NCBI RefSeq assembly: GCF_018139145.2
Contig: NC_059480.1
Location: 9,672,428 to 9,736,427, forward strand
From: Gymnogyps californianus
Lineage: Eukaryota; Chordata; Aves; Accipitriformes; Cathartidae
Direction: 5' to 3'
DNA: 64,000 nucleotides
Below the pieces are notes generated by a model. It did not search any database, had not been told where the DNA came from, and saw nothing but the letters and a program-made list of their open reading frames with translations. Position 1 is the stretch's first letter, and each line of letters begins with the position of its first letter. A program made the translations under genes and the position numbers. Below are positions 48,011 through 60,995 of the stretch, piece by piece.

Positions 48011-51000
48011 ATCCAGAATTACCTGGCTTAGAGTAATCAGAAACGAGCAAACGCTTTGGGACCCAGCAAAGCGTGATTCCGCCCTCCGAGCAGCAGGTTT
48101 GCCACCTGCACCCACCCGGGCGCAAGCAGGAAGAGGACTGAATTCTCCTGTCATTTAGCATCTTCATGTCAATGTGTGTGAAACAAAGGCACACAATAAC
48201 GCTGGGCTGGCTCCTCCTCTGCACGGCCCCAGTGGAGTGCGGGGAAAGCTTCAAAGATTGGTGCTGGAGGGAAAAAACCCAAACAACCCATATATTATAT
48301 ATACATGGTTTTGCTCTGACATATAAAAATGCACAAGCATTCAAACCCTTGAAACAGCCTGACAGACAGGCTCTCACTTCCCAGCCATCGCTTGCTTCAC
48401 GCTGAGGGATGCAGGGATTTTCATACTAAACTGGATATTCCGGTTCCTCTGAAGATAAGCCCAAAATAGATTTCAGGGCATTTGCTTATTTTAATTCATA
48501 TGCAAGCCTATCCCACAACGGGATTTCCTCCTTTTGGAGATGGCTTATCTGGTGGCTGGGTATTTAGTATTAAAAGAACTGAGCCCCAGAGGAGCTGTTC
48601 CCGAACGTCTGGGATGCAGTGGCTCCCAGCAGACCCCTCGGCAGCGGCAGGCACCCCTGGGTGCCCCGAGCGGGCTGCGTGACAGGCCAGCCCCCAGCGC
48701 ACAGGGAGCGATGCTGTCTCCTCCGCCTCCTATACGTGCCAAGTAGCCACAGGCAGCTCAGCAGCCCACATAGCTTGTGGCCTTGTGGGAGAAGAGCTGT
48801 GCTACCACCCAGCCCCGCATACGTGCAGCCCTGGCCGCCCAGCAGCTGTGCTAAAGAGAACCAAGGCCAACAGAAGAGAGGGACAGGGTTTTTTCCTCCG
48901 TTTTCCAGCACAGAGAAACAAGACTGCACAGGCAGACTGTCCTAACACCTTTGATGCTCAGGTAAAGCACAAAACACAGTTGATAGACCCCAGTGAAGAC
49001 CGACCGGCAGCTAGTGGAAAGTCATTTTGTTACTCGCCAGCATTTTTCCCAGCCCAACACGATGCTGGCAAAGTTGGTTTGCAAGCAGGCTTTTGCAGCA
49101 GAAGTGCCGCGAATAAACAAACATGCTCGCAGAGGTGGAGCCATCAGCACTGGTAAACCACCACCGCACATCACCGCACACCGGGCTGCTGCCACAGCAC
49201 GGGCTGACCGTGGTCTCATCCAGCAGCACCACTCATCTCACGCGATGTCTGGGGGCCGGAGCATGGGCTTGCTCGGCCCCCGGGAAACCCGCCAGCAGCC
49301 CCAGGAGCTCTGCTCACCCCTTGGGGATCCGGGACAGCAGCTAAGTGCTCTTTATCAGCACTGGGAAGATACGACAGGATGAGAGCAGAACAACAAAAGC
49401 TCTGAGATGTGATTTATGGAGAAAAAAAAATAAACTTAGTATTAGTTTCCAATGGCATTTAAGTTTCAGAGGCCAGCCAAGACTTCTTTTTTAAAAAAAT
49501 CCACTTCACTGAAAAACTCTTTTCTACAGGGACTTTTCTGTGTTGTGCTTAGACAGTGTTATAACAATAAACAGGCATCTTTGCCTTAAGGGACTGCAGA
49601 TACTGCCAAGGCAGGCAACATTTTAAACCTACAATAACTTCTAACTAATTGTAGAAGTCAAGCCAGACAGCCCAAGCAGCCACAGAGCTGGGACTTGGGC
49701 AGGCTGGGAGTGCACTTCAAGGAAGAGTGACACAGCACGGGCTTTTACCCAGGCACTGCTGCCAGCTGGCTTACAGAGAAACTTTACATCACCGTAAAGC
49801 CCAGAAACTGCCTCTGAAAAACTAACTGGCTCCTTGAACACCCCTATAGTTAACGGTTTGTGAATTGAAGCCAATGTATGATTTCCCAGCCTCCCCGGCA
49901 AATGGCGGGGACCAAGAGGAACGTGAAGACACAGTCCCCGACACGGAGACACGCTTCTGCTCTGAGCTACAGGGGATGCTTGGGGGAACCTGCTTCAGAT
50001 AAAGGGAAAGCTGACTGCAGCACGGCACACTTGCTGAAAAGTGTTAAAAGCTATGCCAGAAAGCAAGAAGGCAAATGACTCTAATCAATTCTCCCCCTCC
50101 TCAGACAACAGAGGCTAGCAGAGATGTGGGACGTGTTTGGGAAGCTGCTGAGCTTTGCTCATTAGTTGCTCATTGCTTTTCACTGACGAAGATCAATGAT
50201 AGCTTATTGAATATCAGCCCCGTTATGGGGTTACTGGGCTAACGGCTCCAGTGTACAGCCACTGGAATATTTTAAGTGGGTCTCAAAGCACATTCCTACT
50301 CCAGGGATCAAAAGCCTGTAAGTAGGGTAATCCAAACAGGGGCATTAATGCAGATGCTTTTGGCAGAGCCCAGGAGCTGGCAGTGGTCACCGTCCAAGGC
50401 CACGTGGCTGGGAGGAGACCTGAGCTCCCTTCAGGGGCCACGCAGCAGCACTCGCGTGAGACCACGGCACAAAGTCTGACCCACTCCAAGCCTTCCCAAA
50501 GCCTTCAGGGGGCTGTGAACTGAGGCCCTTTCGCCTGGCCCACATCCTAGAGTGGCTCAGGCAGTTTATTTTAAACTGAGTCAATTTTTAGAGTTACTGT
50601 TTATGAGCCAAGAGGATTTAATTTGAAATCCTACATTGTTTTTAAAAAAATAATTAAATTAAGAGCACCCTCCCCCCAGCCTGGTCCATAAAGCTTTCCC
50701 TGGCGATGCTCAATTGAAAGGATCTGGAACTCATCACGGTACCATCTGCCTCTCTCCAAGAGGTGATCAATCATCCTGAAAGTTTAAACACCCACAGTGC
50801 CTTAATCTGTTATTGTGTTCAAATCAAACTATTTTAAACAGTGAAAGGGAGGACATGCTGTCCCCTCATGGCACAGCGGTCGAGCCCCAGCTTCCATGCC
50901 TGCCAAGCTATAAAACACCAACATTTCCTAATTTTTACAGTCAGTGCTAAGACAGAGATCCTTCTTCTTAGGGAAGACAGACAGATATGGAGAGCTATGT

Positions 51001-54000
51001 GTGACACTGGCTCATACATCGCCCTATAACAGGGGTGAGGGAGCAGCGTGCATCCCAACGCACGGGCCTGAGGAGGGATGAGCACTCCCCAACCCTGCTT
51101 TCCTTTTGCCCACACACAGAAACTTTGCCTGGAAGTAGAGGAGCAAAACTAACGCCTCATTCTACCATGGTTAACATCAGGGGTGCACAAAGGTCTCCTT
51201 CTCCATAGGATACAGGTAAATTCAGAAGTCAGTGGAAACCAAACAGATATTGATGGCTCGATTCCCCTCTGCTAGGAGCAGGTGAGAGGCCAGGCCAGAC
51301 CTACAAGACAGCTTTATCCGTCCCAGAGGAAGACGGATCAATCAACAGATCAAGTACGTAGAGATTACTTTTCACTTGCGCTGTCTGCAAGCTTTGGTAT
51401 TGCACAATGTGGGTGTTTTGGTCCACATCGAATCGCTACCTGAGAAGAAGAGCGGCCCCTGATGCTACTGAGGTCAGCTTTCCTCTGCCCTGCGGTGGCT
51501 CGGTGCACAGGCTGGGTGCTGCTGAGGAAGGTGGCAGCGGCCACAGCTCTGGTCCCTTGGGTCCCCGCTGCCCAGTGCAGCCCTGTGTGTCCAAGAGGCA
51601 TCATCTGGCCTTTCAGGGATTGGACACCAAGGGACCTGAAAGAGCTTGCCAGGAGAGCAACAACCAGCCTTTTAAATCCTGCTAGCATCACTGTCAACAG
51701 CAGCACATTTCTTCTATGGTTTGGATTTAGGACACACCAGTGCAAGCCATCAGTGCTGGTACTGTTATGTGAAATACTGGGGGAAAAAATGGTACAAAGC
51801 ATTTACTATCATTTCTGTTCCTAGCAGATGAGTAGGCAGTCTACTAAGAGAGTGGAATTGAATGTAGGATTTCTTATAACAACCTGGGATGAGACATGCT
51901 GTCATCATTGGCTTAGAACAAGTCCTGCTCAAAAAAATCACTGTTTGTCCAGATTGGCAACAAATTGTTTGTTTTCTTAGACAAGAACACTGGGTAGTCC
52001 ACAAGTTTGTGATTCATTCTCCACCACGAAGATCTCCACCCCAAGTTTCTCTAACAGATGGCTATTTATTGACCTGTTAAACCTTTTCTTAGCTTACCTG
52101 GAGACACCAGCCAGCTTCATTGTGCTGATCTTCATCTACAGGGAGAAACACATGGGGCAGCTGAGGGTTCTGCTCATCACTTTACAGTTCAAGCTCTTGG
52201 ATGTGGCTCTCCTGCATTGGAAACGAGCTGTAGCCACGAAGGTTGCAATTCTGGAAAACACCTCGTGGTTCAAAAAAAGCACGTACATCCCACCCCCAAA
52301 ATTGTCTCTATCGGAGTTTAATAGGCAAGGAAGTAATTTAAGGTGCTGTTTGGTGTGCATATGCAATATCTAAGAGTTTAAGGACTCCCTAGATGGGTGA
52401 AGAATAATTTAGGTATGCTTACAGACCCAGACCTTGCAGAGGCTACAGACAAGCCTTCCACTGACTCTGCTGAGCCTTGTTACAATAGGGGGCAAAAGAT
52501 GAGAATGTGGTGGGCAGGAGAGGAGGTAGAATAAAGTGGAAATATTTGAGGATTTTATAGATGAGTATGTGAATTAGGGGACTTATAGGAGAAATTTAGG
52601 AATTGAAGTTTTGCACTAAAATATCCTGGGTTTTCACTGTGCATGTCCAGGAGGTACCTACAGGTTGGACAATTGTCAAAGGGACACCAAGCCATACTAT
52701 CACTTCAAAGAGGCCACAGTAGGTACCACGGGATAAGTGAAAACAGAATAAATCTGACAGGTGCCCTACATTTATGGATTAAAAGAGAAATTTCCCTGAC
52801 AAGCTCTGAGCCCAAGCCAATTGCACTGTGCTGCTGTATGCTGACTAGGAGGCAACTGAGGCATGAAATGCAACATCTGTCCCAGACCTTTTCAGTCTCA
52901 GTCCAGCTGAGGATCTCTCAGTCCTGGCATTAGGCAGATCAGATTGTAACAGAGATGAATCCAAGTCTGGGTACAGATCCTCCTTCAGAGCCACTTCCAC
53001 CAGCCAGAGCATTGCTGGGTGAAAAAGGATTTTTGGAAACACTTACCTGCGTGATAACTCATTGTCACTGGGAGCCAAAGGCGGCGATCGTCCCCGTGCC
53101 ACTGGCTAGCCAGCTCCACTCTTCTCGATCAGAAGTGAGAAGGGAAGACCACGAGACCTGCTGCCTCTCTGGACTTCACAGGCAGGCCCATGGAGCTTGC
53201 CTTGGAGACAGCTTTCATGATGAAAAGGGCTTTCTTGAGGTAATAAAGCCACATCAGGATCAGTCAAGACTGATAATTAAAAGCCACAGCAAATCATCCC
53301 TAAATCAAAAATATAGTTACAGCATGTGCTTCGGGAAAGAGCACAAAGGTCCAAAATTTAATTTTCCTTAAGTCAACACATAAAATCATTGGCTAATGTC
53401 TGAAACACAGCTGCCTCCATGATGCCCACTGAGATTTCTCTGGAGAAGAGAGGGAGAGAAATGTATTCGAGACGTAACGCAAGTAGCATGAGCTAAGCTT
53501 TTTTAATTCTCTCTTTCCCCATCCCCAGGTTTCACTCCAGTGTCACTCACAATGCTGGGTTTTTACTGATGTCTATATCTGATGCATTTTCAAAGCCCAG
53601 AAGTGAACAGCGCTCAAAACACAGTGAGAGCCACTTGAGAAGCACTTTCCAATATTTATACGAACAACCTCGGAGCTTTGAAAACATCTCGAAGCCCCCG
53701 CGTCCCACGGAGGCCCTCCATCACACGCGTGAGCTTTGGGTTTGGCCCAGAGCACAGGAAAAGCCTGAACTTGTGAAACAGAGGTTAGTCAGATTTGACT
53801 AAACATCTGGTCATCGTCAGTGTGAAGAGCAGCATTCCGAGATGGGCGTTTATGATATTGGCCCTGAACAATTGCTATTTCTTACGAAATGGAGAATTTA
53901 AAAGTTTGCTGTATACAAGGCTGTTTATTGGCTCCTGTTATTGTTTCCATCGGTTTCCTTTCCCAACACCCAGCTTGCAGAAGAAGCACTAACTGCATCC

Positions 54001-55379
54001 AGCAGACACCTCCCCAGACATCACCGCGTACTTTACTCTGTCAGCAGCAGTTGCACTGCGGTCTGCCCTGCAGGGACAGCTCTGCCATGGGCTGGGAACC
54101 GTCCCGCCTCACATCCTCGCCGCTCCTGGGTCCATCCGGGCTGTTTGCGGCACACTCGGATCAGCTCCATGGGATTAAAAAAACATACCCGGTTCCAATT
54201 GCAATGATAATGCTTACAGAGTTTGCAATTACAAAGAAAATGTAGGCCAGCAATTGCGAATTTGACTCTGCTTGGCAGCAGGGACTCCCTAGCACCTTCT
54301 GAAACCCAGCCGCTCTCGTCAGAGGTGCCTTCTTTGAGGCAGCCAAATTGCAAAAACGTTGGCCAGAAATGTGTGAATTAGTCAGTAACTCTGAGTAACA
54401 GGAAGGGAGGTATAACGACCCAGACGACTGCTGCCTCGTCACACAGGCTGCGGAGCTCCGCAGAAAATGTTAAGAGCATTATTCATCCTGCCACTCACTG
54501 GGGAAATACACTTTCACTGCAAGGCTCTGAGGCGTCCATCTCTCTGTGCCGTGTCCGTATAGCGCCCACGCTGGGGACCCCTCAAATACCGCCACGGGAC
54601 AAATGGGGAATGGGAGCTATACTGATTCTATGTCACCACACGTTCCCAAAGCACATAGGAAGAGGCGATCTCCAGGCCTTCTTTGGCGAGACAGAGACGA
54701 TTATTTAATGAAACTGCATGGGGTGACATCCCCTGAATCCCAGCTGTTCTCGATAAGACAGCAACCCCACCAATGGTCAGTGTGTACATGCAGCACAGTG
54801 CCCTGTCATGGTCTCCAGGCAAGCTCAGCCCACGTCAACATTGCTCCAGAGCAGAGAGCCCCACACAACGCTGGCCGGGCTGGGGCTCCTCAGCCATGGA
54901 TAGGTCTGTCGATACAACCAGAGCCCTCCATCAGACCTCGTTTGGGTAACTGCATGGTGCAGGTCCGACTACCCCATGCAGACCGCAAGAGCCAACCATA
55001 CCCAAATCTTGCAGAGGGAGACGCATAGGCTTACCTGTGTCTCTGAACAGCCTTGTTGTGCACATCAGGGTCCTTCACACACTTTGCACTGAGCTTGGAG
55101 GGATTCAGAGCAGAAATACTTGAGCATGCACTTTCCTGAATGAAGGTCGCAGTTCCAGATTGTTTCTCTGTGTTCAAACAATCAGGTTAATAAATCAAAA
55201 TAAGCTCTCGGAAGATTCGTGTTCAAAAAGGATTAAAAACATCAGTGTTTTTGCCAGAAATAGTAGGCCCAGATACAGAGTTTGACCCCTCTTTTGCCAA
55301 ACACACAGAAAACATCTGCGCAGTCAAGCAAAACTATGTAGCAAATTGGATCAAGATGATTCTGACCATGTTTGTGGGT
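48011..55379. other. Non-coding stretch
   Basis: No gene is recognised. GC-rich parts at 48.6-49.3 kb have many overlapping frames. Frames at 51889-52080 and 52122-52373 are domainless. A small inverted repeat (AGGATTT and AAATCCT, 50613-50632) lies in an AT-rich stretch. A hydrophobic minus-strand segment near 54170-54260 is discussed as a finding. Confidence 0.55.
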
Positions 55380-55480
55380 TCCTGAGATCCTTTGTTCAAA
55401 TGGAAAATAAGCGAATTAATATGCAAGTCTTATAAGGTTGGGATATGCATCCATTTATAGGGGGGCTTTTATGCCTCTAG
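55380..55480. promoter_or_regulatory. Candidate POU/homeodomain-type site cluster
   Basis: The words AATTAATATGCAAG and ATATGCATCCATTTATAG lie close together in AT-rich, non-repetitive DNA. Both resemble octamer or homeodomain composite sites. Weak evidence, listed for completeness. Confidence 0.2.
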
Positions 55481-58354
55481 ATAAACACTTCGCAGATTGC
55501 TTTGTTTAAAAGAGCACAAGACAAAGAAGAGGAACATTTCCACAGCACAGTGCGAAGTTCACCATTGTCTGTAGGTTAGATTCAATGCACAAATACAGTA
55601 AAAATGAAGTCGTACTGACAACTTAGTATTTTATTCAACAACATTCTAAGAATAATTCAGTAGGCATGATAAAATAGCAAGTTTATGCCTGTTCAGTACT
55701 AGACAATAACATTTCAATATTCATCTGTCACATAGCAGTATCACCAGCAAGTTAGAGCCCTGTTAAATGAAGAATTTTACAAGCATATAGCAGAAGACCC
55801 AGTTCTTGCCAAGAGAAGTCACAGTGACAAAAGCACGCTGGAGCCTGGCTGATTTAGGCAATAAAGTCACCTATAGCAAATCCCAATTAAACTAGGCATC
55901 TCCACCAAAGGTTCTCTTGCCATTGCCTTTACCCACCTAGATCCCTGTTATTCCAGGTGGATGTTTCCAGCTCTTGGGTCAAACTAAGAGCTTTGGAGTA
56001 AGTGGCTGCATATCCCATAACTCTGAATTGGAGGTAATGACCATCACACCCTCTTAACGTGAGCTAAGAGAAACGGTATTTGTTTACCTTGTACAAACAT
56101 TTGACCTTCTGCGTAACCCAGGTGAGGGTTTAAAAGGCGCAACCATATCTCATTTAACATTTCCATCACTCGCTCTCAGCTGTTTGCCTTCACGGATGGC
56201 CCGTTCCAGCTTTGCTGCTTGAGCGCGATCCCCACGGAGCATGTCGCTGTGGGCAGCTCTCCCAGGGAGCTCCTCCACCCGGCGAGGAGGAACCGCTGGC
56301 TGCTGCTGACAGCAGAGGCTTTTGAAAGATGATGGCCTAAATTCAATTGTTGTTGCTGAGGTTGTGCTGCTGAGATCTTATCGCTCTGGGAAACACACAT
56401 GGAAGAGATTTAAACAAATACGGACACAGAAAGCAGAGCAGAATATTAGATCTGAAACTACACCCATTAGAAAAAGTCCGGCAATGCCTTGTCTCTTGAT
56501 AAATACTGAGCCTACAGTGATGTCCTTTGCACGTAAGTCCTATAGAGGAGGGATGGCCTGTCTGCCAGCTAGACTAGCAAAGGACATAGGCAAGACAGAA
56601 GGTGTGGTTTTAGGCTATCACTGAAAACTCCTAATTCGAGTGGTTATTTATACAACCAACAATCTGCTGGGAACAGCAGTAGTCTGGACGCACCTTTCTT
56701 TTGGTAGTGTAATGACACAGGCTAAGCCACTTTGAAATTGTATGAGGTACTCCCATGTTTTAACTGGAACGCTATCATAACTTTTTATTTCTTGGCTTCT
56801 ACTACTCAGTCAGGAGCATTTCTTGCAGCACTGGGCCACCTTCCAGGCATAACATCTACCAAAGGCACTGAGTATGTCCTAGTTTTTCTCAGAATACAGC
56901 CCAGAGTAAAATGACTACAATGCACTAAGTGCAGAAGAGAACCAGCAGCAAGGAGGTAAAATAGTAATTAAAACCAAACCAAAAAAAGAGCAAACCAAAA
57001 CTGCCTAATCTGTGACCCCAGGAGAAAATTATTGTGAACAACAAACAAAATCAGTTACAGTAATGCTTTGCAGAACCAGCAGTGCAACACAACTCTGCAG
57101 GGCAACACGTGAGCAGGGGCAGCCCCAATATTCCCAATACTCAGTGCTGCTGCATCAGCATCTGTTTTCTGCCACCAGCAGGTAGGAACCTGGGAACGAG
57201 CACTCCCAGCCTGCACGCCGAGGAGAGCACCCACGGGTGGACATGGGGCTTCCTCAGCACCAGAGCACCTGAAGGAGGAGGCAAGCCTACTGCAGTTGTA
57301 TAACTTCTAAAAGGCAACATCAACAATATGTTAGCTGACTGACCTAAACCCACAAGAGATGAGCACAGCGAAGATATCTTAGGATCTACCTACCCAGTAT
57401 CCAAATCACTGTACAGTACACAACTGTAACAAGCGCTTTTTGACTAGGGGAAGGGTGAAAACTCTAAGTGCTGCTAGAACTTAATTTCCACGCGCAATCA
57501 ATGCTCCTGCCAAAGTAGGACCACCCACTCCCCAGGATCTTGCAGCAGCCTGTAGTAATAAGCACCTCCAAAGGCGGGAAAAAGACAGAAATAGTTCTAT
57601 TAACACATGTAAACACATAAGGAGCATGAAGATAAAAACACTCTGAGACACCCTGTTGTCTGGGAATGCCCAAATTCACCAAGAAGTCCCTTAACTGTAG
57701 TCTGACTGGCCTCCCAACTCCTGCTTTAGATGGAAGAAAGATGCACTAAGTAGCTTATCATTCCTCCAAGCAAGGAGAAGGACTTCTTCACTGTCATCCA
57801 AAAGACGCTTCTCCTCCTACAGATGCCAAAACTTCCTTCCTTTCCGCCCACCACTGACCAACCTTCACGGAGCCATTCTCAGCCCCCAGCATCCCTGATT
57901 AAAGGCAGCAGCAGCATCTCAGCATCCCTCTGACAAAGAGGAATTATAAAGAGTGAAACAGGGAGTGATAGTACAGCATAAGAAAACAGAGAAACCAGCC
58001 TGAGTACCTAAAATCACTGCAGTTTGCATTTATGCCATACATCTGCATTCATCCTCTTCCTAATTGTTCTCATCCTTCTTTCCAAACAATAATGGGGATT
58101 TTTTTCAGATATCAGACATAGGGTTCAGACCTCTGGATGCCTATTCAGGTGTAAAGTCTTGGCATACTGTTGAATTTATGTTAAGCCAGCTCATTACCAC
58201 TGAACAATAGCCAGTGAATTGGCGATTGTTCAAAGAAATCACTTATCAAGGCCAAGCCCAATAAAAACAAACTGTTAGTGCAAAGTTTTGAAGCGTATGA
58301 AAGGAGGATTAAGGAAGAAGGATGTTGTTGCAGTTAATGTGTAAGATTAAGAGA
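55481..58354. other. Non-coding stretch
   Basis: AT-rich, with short domainless frames only. There are A-rich and AAACC words near 56.97-57.0 kb. No gene or transposon is recognised. Confidence 0.6.
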
Positions 58355-58485
58355 TGAGAGACCTGGTTTTTATTAAAGAGACTCTCCCTGTGATGTTGGA
58401 CAAGCTGTATAAAATCCCTTTATTTTCATTTCCCTCTGAATAAAATGGGAATAATACGATTTTCCTACCCGGTGGAGAGGTTTAG
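58355..58485 (+). repeat. MIR-type SINE relic
   Basis: Plus-strand MIR landmarks appear in order: 'gagacctggttttta', then 'tgtgatgttggacaagctgtataaaa' matching 'tgtgaccttgggcaagttacttaa', then 'tttcatttccctctgaataaaatgggaataata', matching the very typical 'cctcatctgtaaaatgggga' part. It is diverged but collinear. Confidence 0.75.
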
Positions 58486-58730
58486 ATCGCTTCAGCCCTA
58501 ATGCTCACAATGCCCACCATCAAAACATCTATGAAGCATGAGGTGAAAGAAAAAACAACTCAACCAACCACATCCGATCGACTGAATTTTTAAACTCAAA
58601 TGAATTGACTTTCATCCAACTTCCAAAACCCAAACTGACTACACACCATTAGGCTAAGAATAAGCATGAGAAATGACACTCTACAGGGTAATTTTCTGGA
58701 GAGGCTGGAAGCCCTGGGAGAGGAGCTGGG
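58486..58730. other. Short non-coding gap
   Basis: AT-rich sequence between the MIR relic and the CpG-rich patch. Nothing recognised. Confidence 0.6.
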
Positions 58731-58995
58731 GACGAGAGCACCTCCTCAACCGTGACCGCACGGCTGCGCCTATGACAATCTCATCAATTTTGCGCCGCAG
58801 CACAGCGTCCTGGGGGCGGCTGGAGCCCGGGGCACGCTTTGCACCCCCGCCAGCTCTCACGCTCCTGCCCTGCACACCCACACGCGTGCTGGGTTTCAAG
58901 GCATCAAATTGCCTTTATGCAGCTGAGACCTCCATGGTCCCGCAGAGATAACCAAGTTTTAACCGGCCGCCTCTTCGGAGCAAGCTGGTGCGTTG
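58731..58995. promoter_or_regulatory. CpG-rich patch
   Basis: About 20 CpG dinucleotides were counted by eye in 265 bases, close to the number expected from base composition. Bulk vertebrate DNA is strongly CpG-depleted by comparison. This suggests a small CpG island or an unmethylated regulatory element. Frames are open on both strands (58673-58951 plus, 58681-58899 minus) with no recognised domain. No TATA box was seen. Confidence 0.35.
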
Positions 58996-60244
58996 CAGCC
59001 TTTCCAGCAAGATGAGCGGCTTTTCAGTCTCGATGCTGGATGAACTAGGGGTTTCTGAGGAAAGGCTGAGACCAAGTCTGAGCTCTGCGAGCTGCAGATG
59101 TGCAGGAGCTGGGCACAGCTGGGCTGGGAAGGGACGGGACCGCTCTGCTGACGCCTTGCTGGACCAAAGGGCAATCGCATCCTGGGCTTCGTTTCCCACA
59201 TTTCTGGGGAAATTACTGTGCTGCCTCCTACACGCTTTGCAAAAGGATATAGCACAGAGCCGCGCTGCCTCCAGAGCCTGATCTGGTGCTCGGCTCTGAC
59301 ATGTCACAGCTGGAACTGCTACCCACCACTGTGAGAAATGGCTTTCAGTCATAAAAAAAAGAAAAAAAAGAAAACAAAAATCACTTCAAGCTTGGCAAAA
59401 ACTCGTAGGAAATTTTCAAGGAGGCCTGTTTCTCCCACACATCCTCTGCATCAGCAAGGTTATTATTACTATTACAATTTAAGATTACAGACAAATAGCT
59501 TTTAGAACATACAACAGGTGACTGCTTTGGCTTTTAAAAATTGGCCAAGATATTGTAGATGTTAAAAGGGGCTGCTGCATGCCCATAACATCTCCTTTCC
59601 CATTACCATCAGCAACACCATGCAATCCTCCGTAAAGTAAAAACACATGCTGGAGCATTAACGATAATAGATGGATAGGCTGAGGTTGCCAACATGCATT
59701 TCTGTGTGTAGGTCAAGCAAGACAGAACACAAAGGAGAAAAATATAGAACAAACGCTCTCAAATAATCACCCTCCAAGCAGTAACTGCCTATTGAATCAA
59801 AACCATGATAGATTCTCTTGCAGACAAATCCTATCCAGAATAGCAACTGAGAAATCCAGACAGGTATCCAGGAGGCCGCCCGCTCCATGCATCATGGGTC
59901 AGCTGCTCGTGGGCAGCCACCGCTGCCATCTTCACCCACCCCTTGGAGGTCCAACATCTCTGTGGTGGGTGTGGAGGGAGGAGATCTCCATTCAACCTTG
60001 GCCTTGCAATACTTCCCAAGTATTTTCATTGTCAATACAGTTTCCTTCACAAACAACTCAAAAGCAGGTTTTGAATATGGTCTGAGGCTTATCAGTGCTC
60101 CTGCCATAAAAGCACAGCAGAAACAGGAGTCCATCAAATCTCACAGTTACAACGGAATCACAAAAAGCTCAAATTAAACCTGGAAAAATCCCATCCTGCT
60201 CTGTTTTTGCTAAATTGCGTGCTATCCAACTGCAGCAAACCACA
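58996..60244. other. Non-coding stretch
   Basis: Overlapping domainless frames occur at 58.9-59.35 kb. An A-rich simple repeat lies at 59353-59380, and the rest is AT-rich. No gene is recognised. Confidence 0.55.
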
Positions 60245-60407
60245 CGGGCGCCTCGCCAGGCAGCGCTGCAGCGGCTCCGGGGCACGGGCAGCCCCCACGC
60301 TCCCAACGCCCCTTCCTCCCCTCCCCGGGGAGCAAGGCTGGGGAAGCGCTACCTGGCTGGCTCACCGTGGGCGGCGTGAGTCACCGGGAGGGGACGGAAG
60401 TAGTCCG
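60245..60407. promoter_or_regulatory. Short dense CpG island
   Basis: About 17 CpG dinucleotides were counted in about 165 bases of roughly 70% GC, the densest CpG stretch in the window. It includes a perfect AP-1 consensus TGAGTCA at 60377-60383. It is below the usual 200-bp size for a CpG island. It could be a promoter or enhancer, and the nearest candidate transcript lies downstream at 60.6-61.0 kb. Confidence 0.4.
60377..60383. promoter_or_regulatory. AP-1 consensus site
   Basis: Perfect TGAGTCA within the dense CpG patch. The context makes occupancy plausible, but a 7-mer arises by chance every few kilobases. Confidence 0.3.
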
Positions 60408-60639
60408 CACACTTCCAAACGCTCCCAGACACGCTCTCGTGAATCAAACAGTTGAAAATAAAACCCAGCAGCCAGATAAGTGGGGCAAGGGCTGTGAATC
60501 TGCGAGACGTTGGAGGAAAGTGTTTTATGGGTCCTCCTTCCTTCCTCTCCTCCCTTTTTTTTTTTTGGCTAAATGCACAAGATTTTCTTTGGGACATGGC
60601 TTTCCACATCGCTCGTGAGCTTAAGTAACCCAGCTTGTG
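60408..60639. other. Short gap between CpG patches
   Basis: Lower-GC sequence with a T12 run near 60555-60566. No recognised feature. Confidence 0.55.
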
Positions 60640-60698
60640 CAAGCAGCCACATGCCTGGCCGTCACAGGGCTGTCTGGTATTGCGGGGGGCCACCGGCC

Positions 60699-60706
60699 TG
60701 ACGTCA
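60699..60706. promoter_or_regulatory. CRE palindrome
   Basis: Perfect TGACGTCA, the full-site CREB/ATF consensus. It lies in GC-rich sequence 65 bases before the ATG of the short frame at 60771. Full CREs occurring in CpG-rich DNA are often functional in promoters; here that is an inference. Confidence 0.4.
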
Positions 60707-60770
60707 GCCCGTGACTCGGCAGCTCCCACCCTGAAACCCGAATCCGGGGAGCTTTCTGCTCCCAGCCACC

Positions 60771-60995
60771 ATGTGTGCTGCCTCTTGGGTCCTGCTGGCT
60801 GCTGCTGCTGGGTTTGTTTGCGCTGCGCTCCCCTGGCCGGATTCGGCGGGGATGGGCTGTGCCGGCAGCACATATGGACAACGAGGAGGAGAAGGAGCTG
60901 TTCCTGGCACATGCCGTGGCCAGCCTGCCCTCGTGCATGGAGAGGGGCCAATTTCAGCCCCCGGCCCGTCCTCCCACCACCACCCCTGCTCCTGA
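60771..60995 (+). CDS. Speculative short ORF with signal-like N-terminus
   Basis: This 74-codon frame starts at an ATG in the context gccaccATGt, with A at -3 as in a strong Kozak site but no G at +4. Residues 5-19 are hydrophobic (W-V-L-L-A-A-A-A-G-F-V-C-A-A-L) and could act as a signal peptide. The rest is glycine-, proline- and serine-rich without a domain. I do not recognise any family. The other two forward frames are also open through most of the region, so the frame could well be chance. I listed it only because the CRE, the CpG patch and the Kozak site line up. Confidence 0.08.
   Translation: MCAASWVLLAAAAGFVCAALPWPDSAGMGCAGSTYGQRGGEGAVPGTCRGQPALVHGEGPISAPGPSSHHHPCS

Noticed and set aside
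51889..52373. Two successive plus-strand frames that read as plausible peptide
   Set aside because: No family recognised, no clear splice signals joining them, and length within chance expectation.
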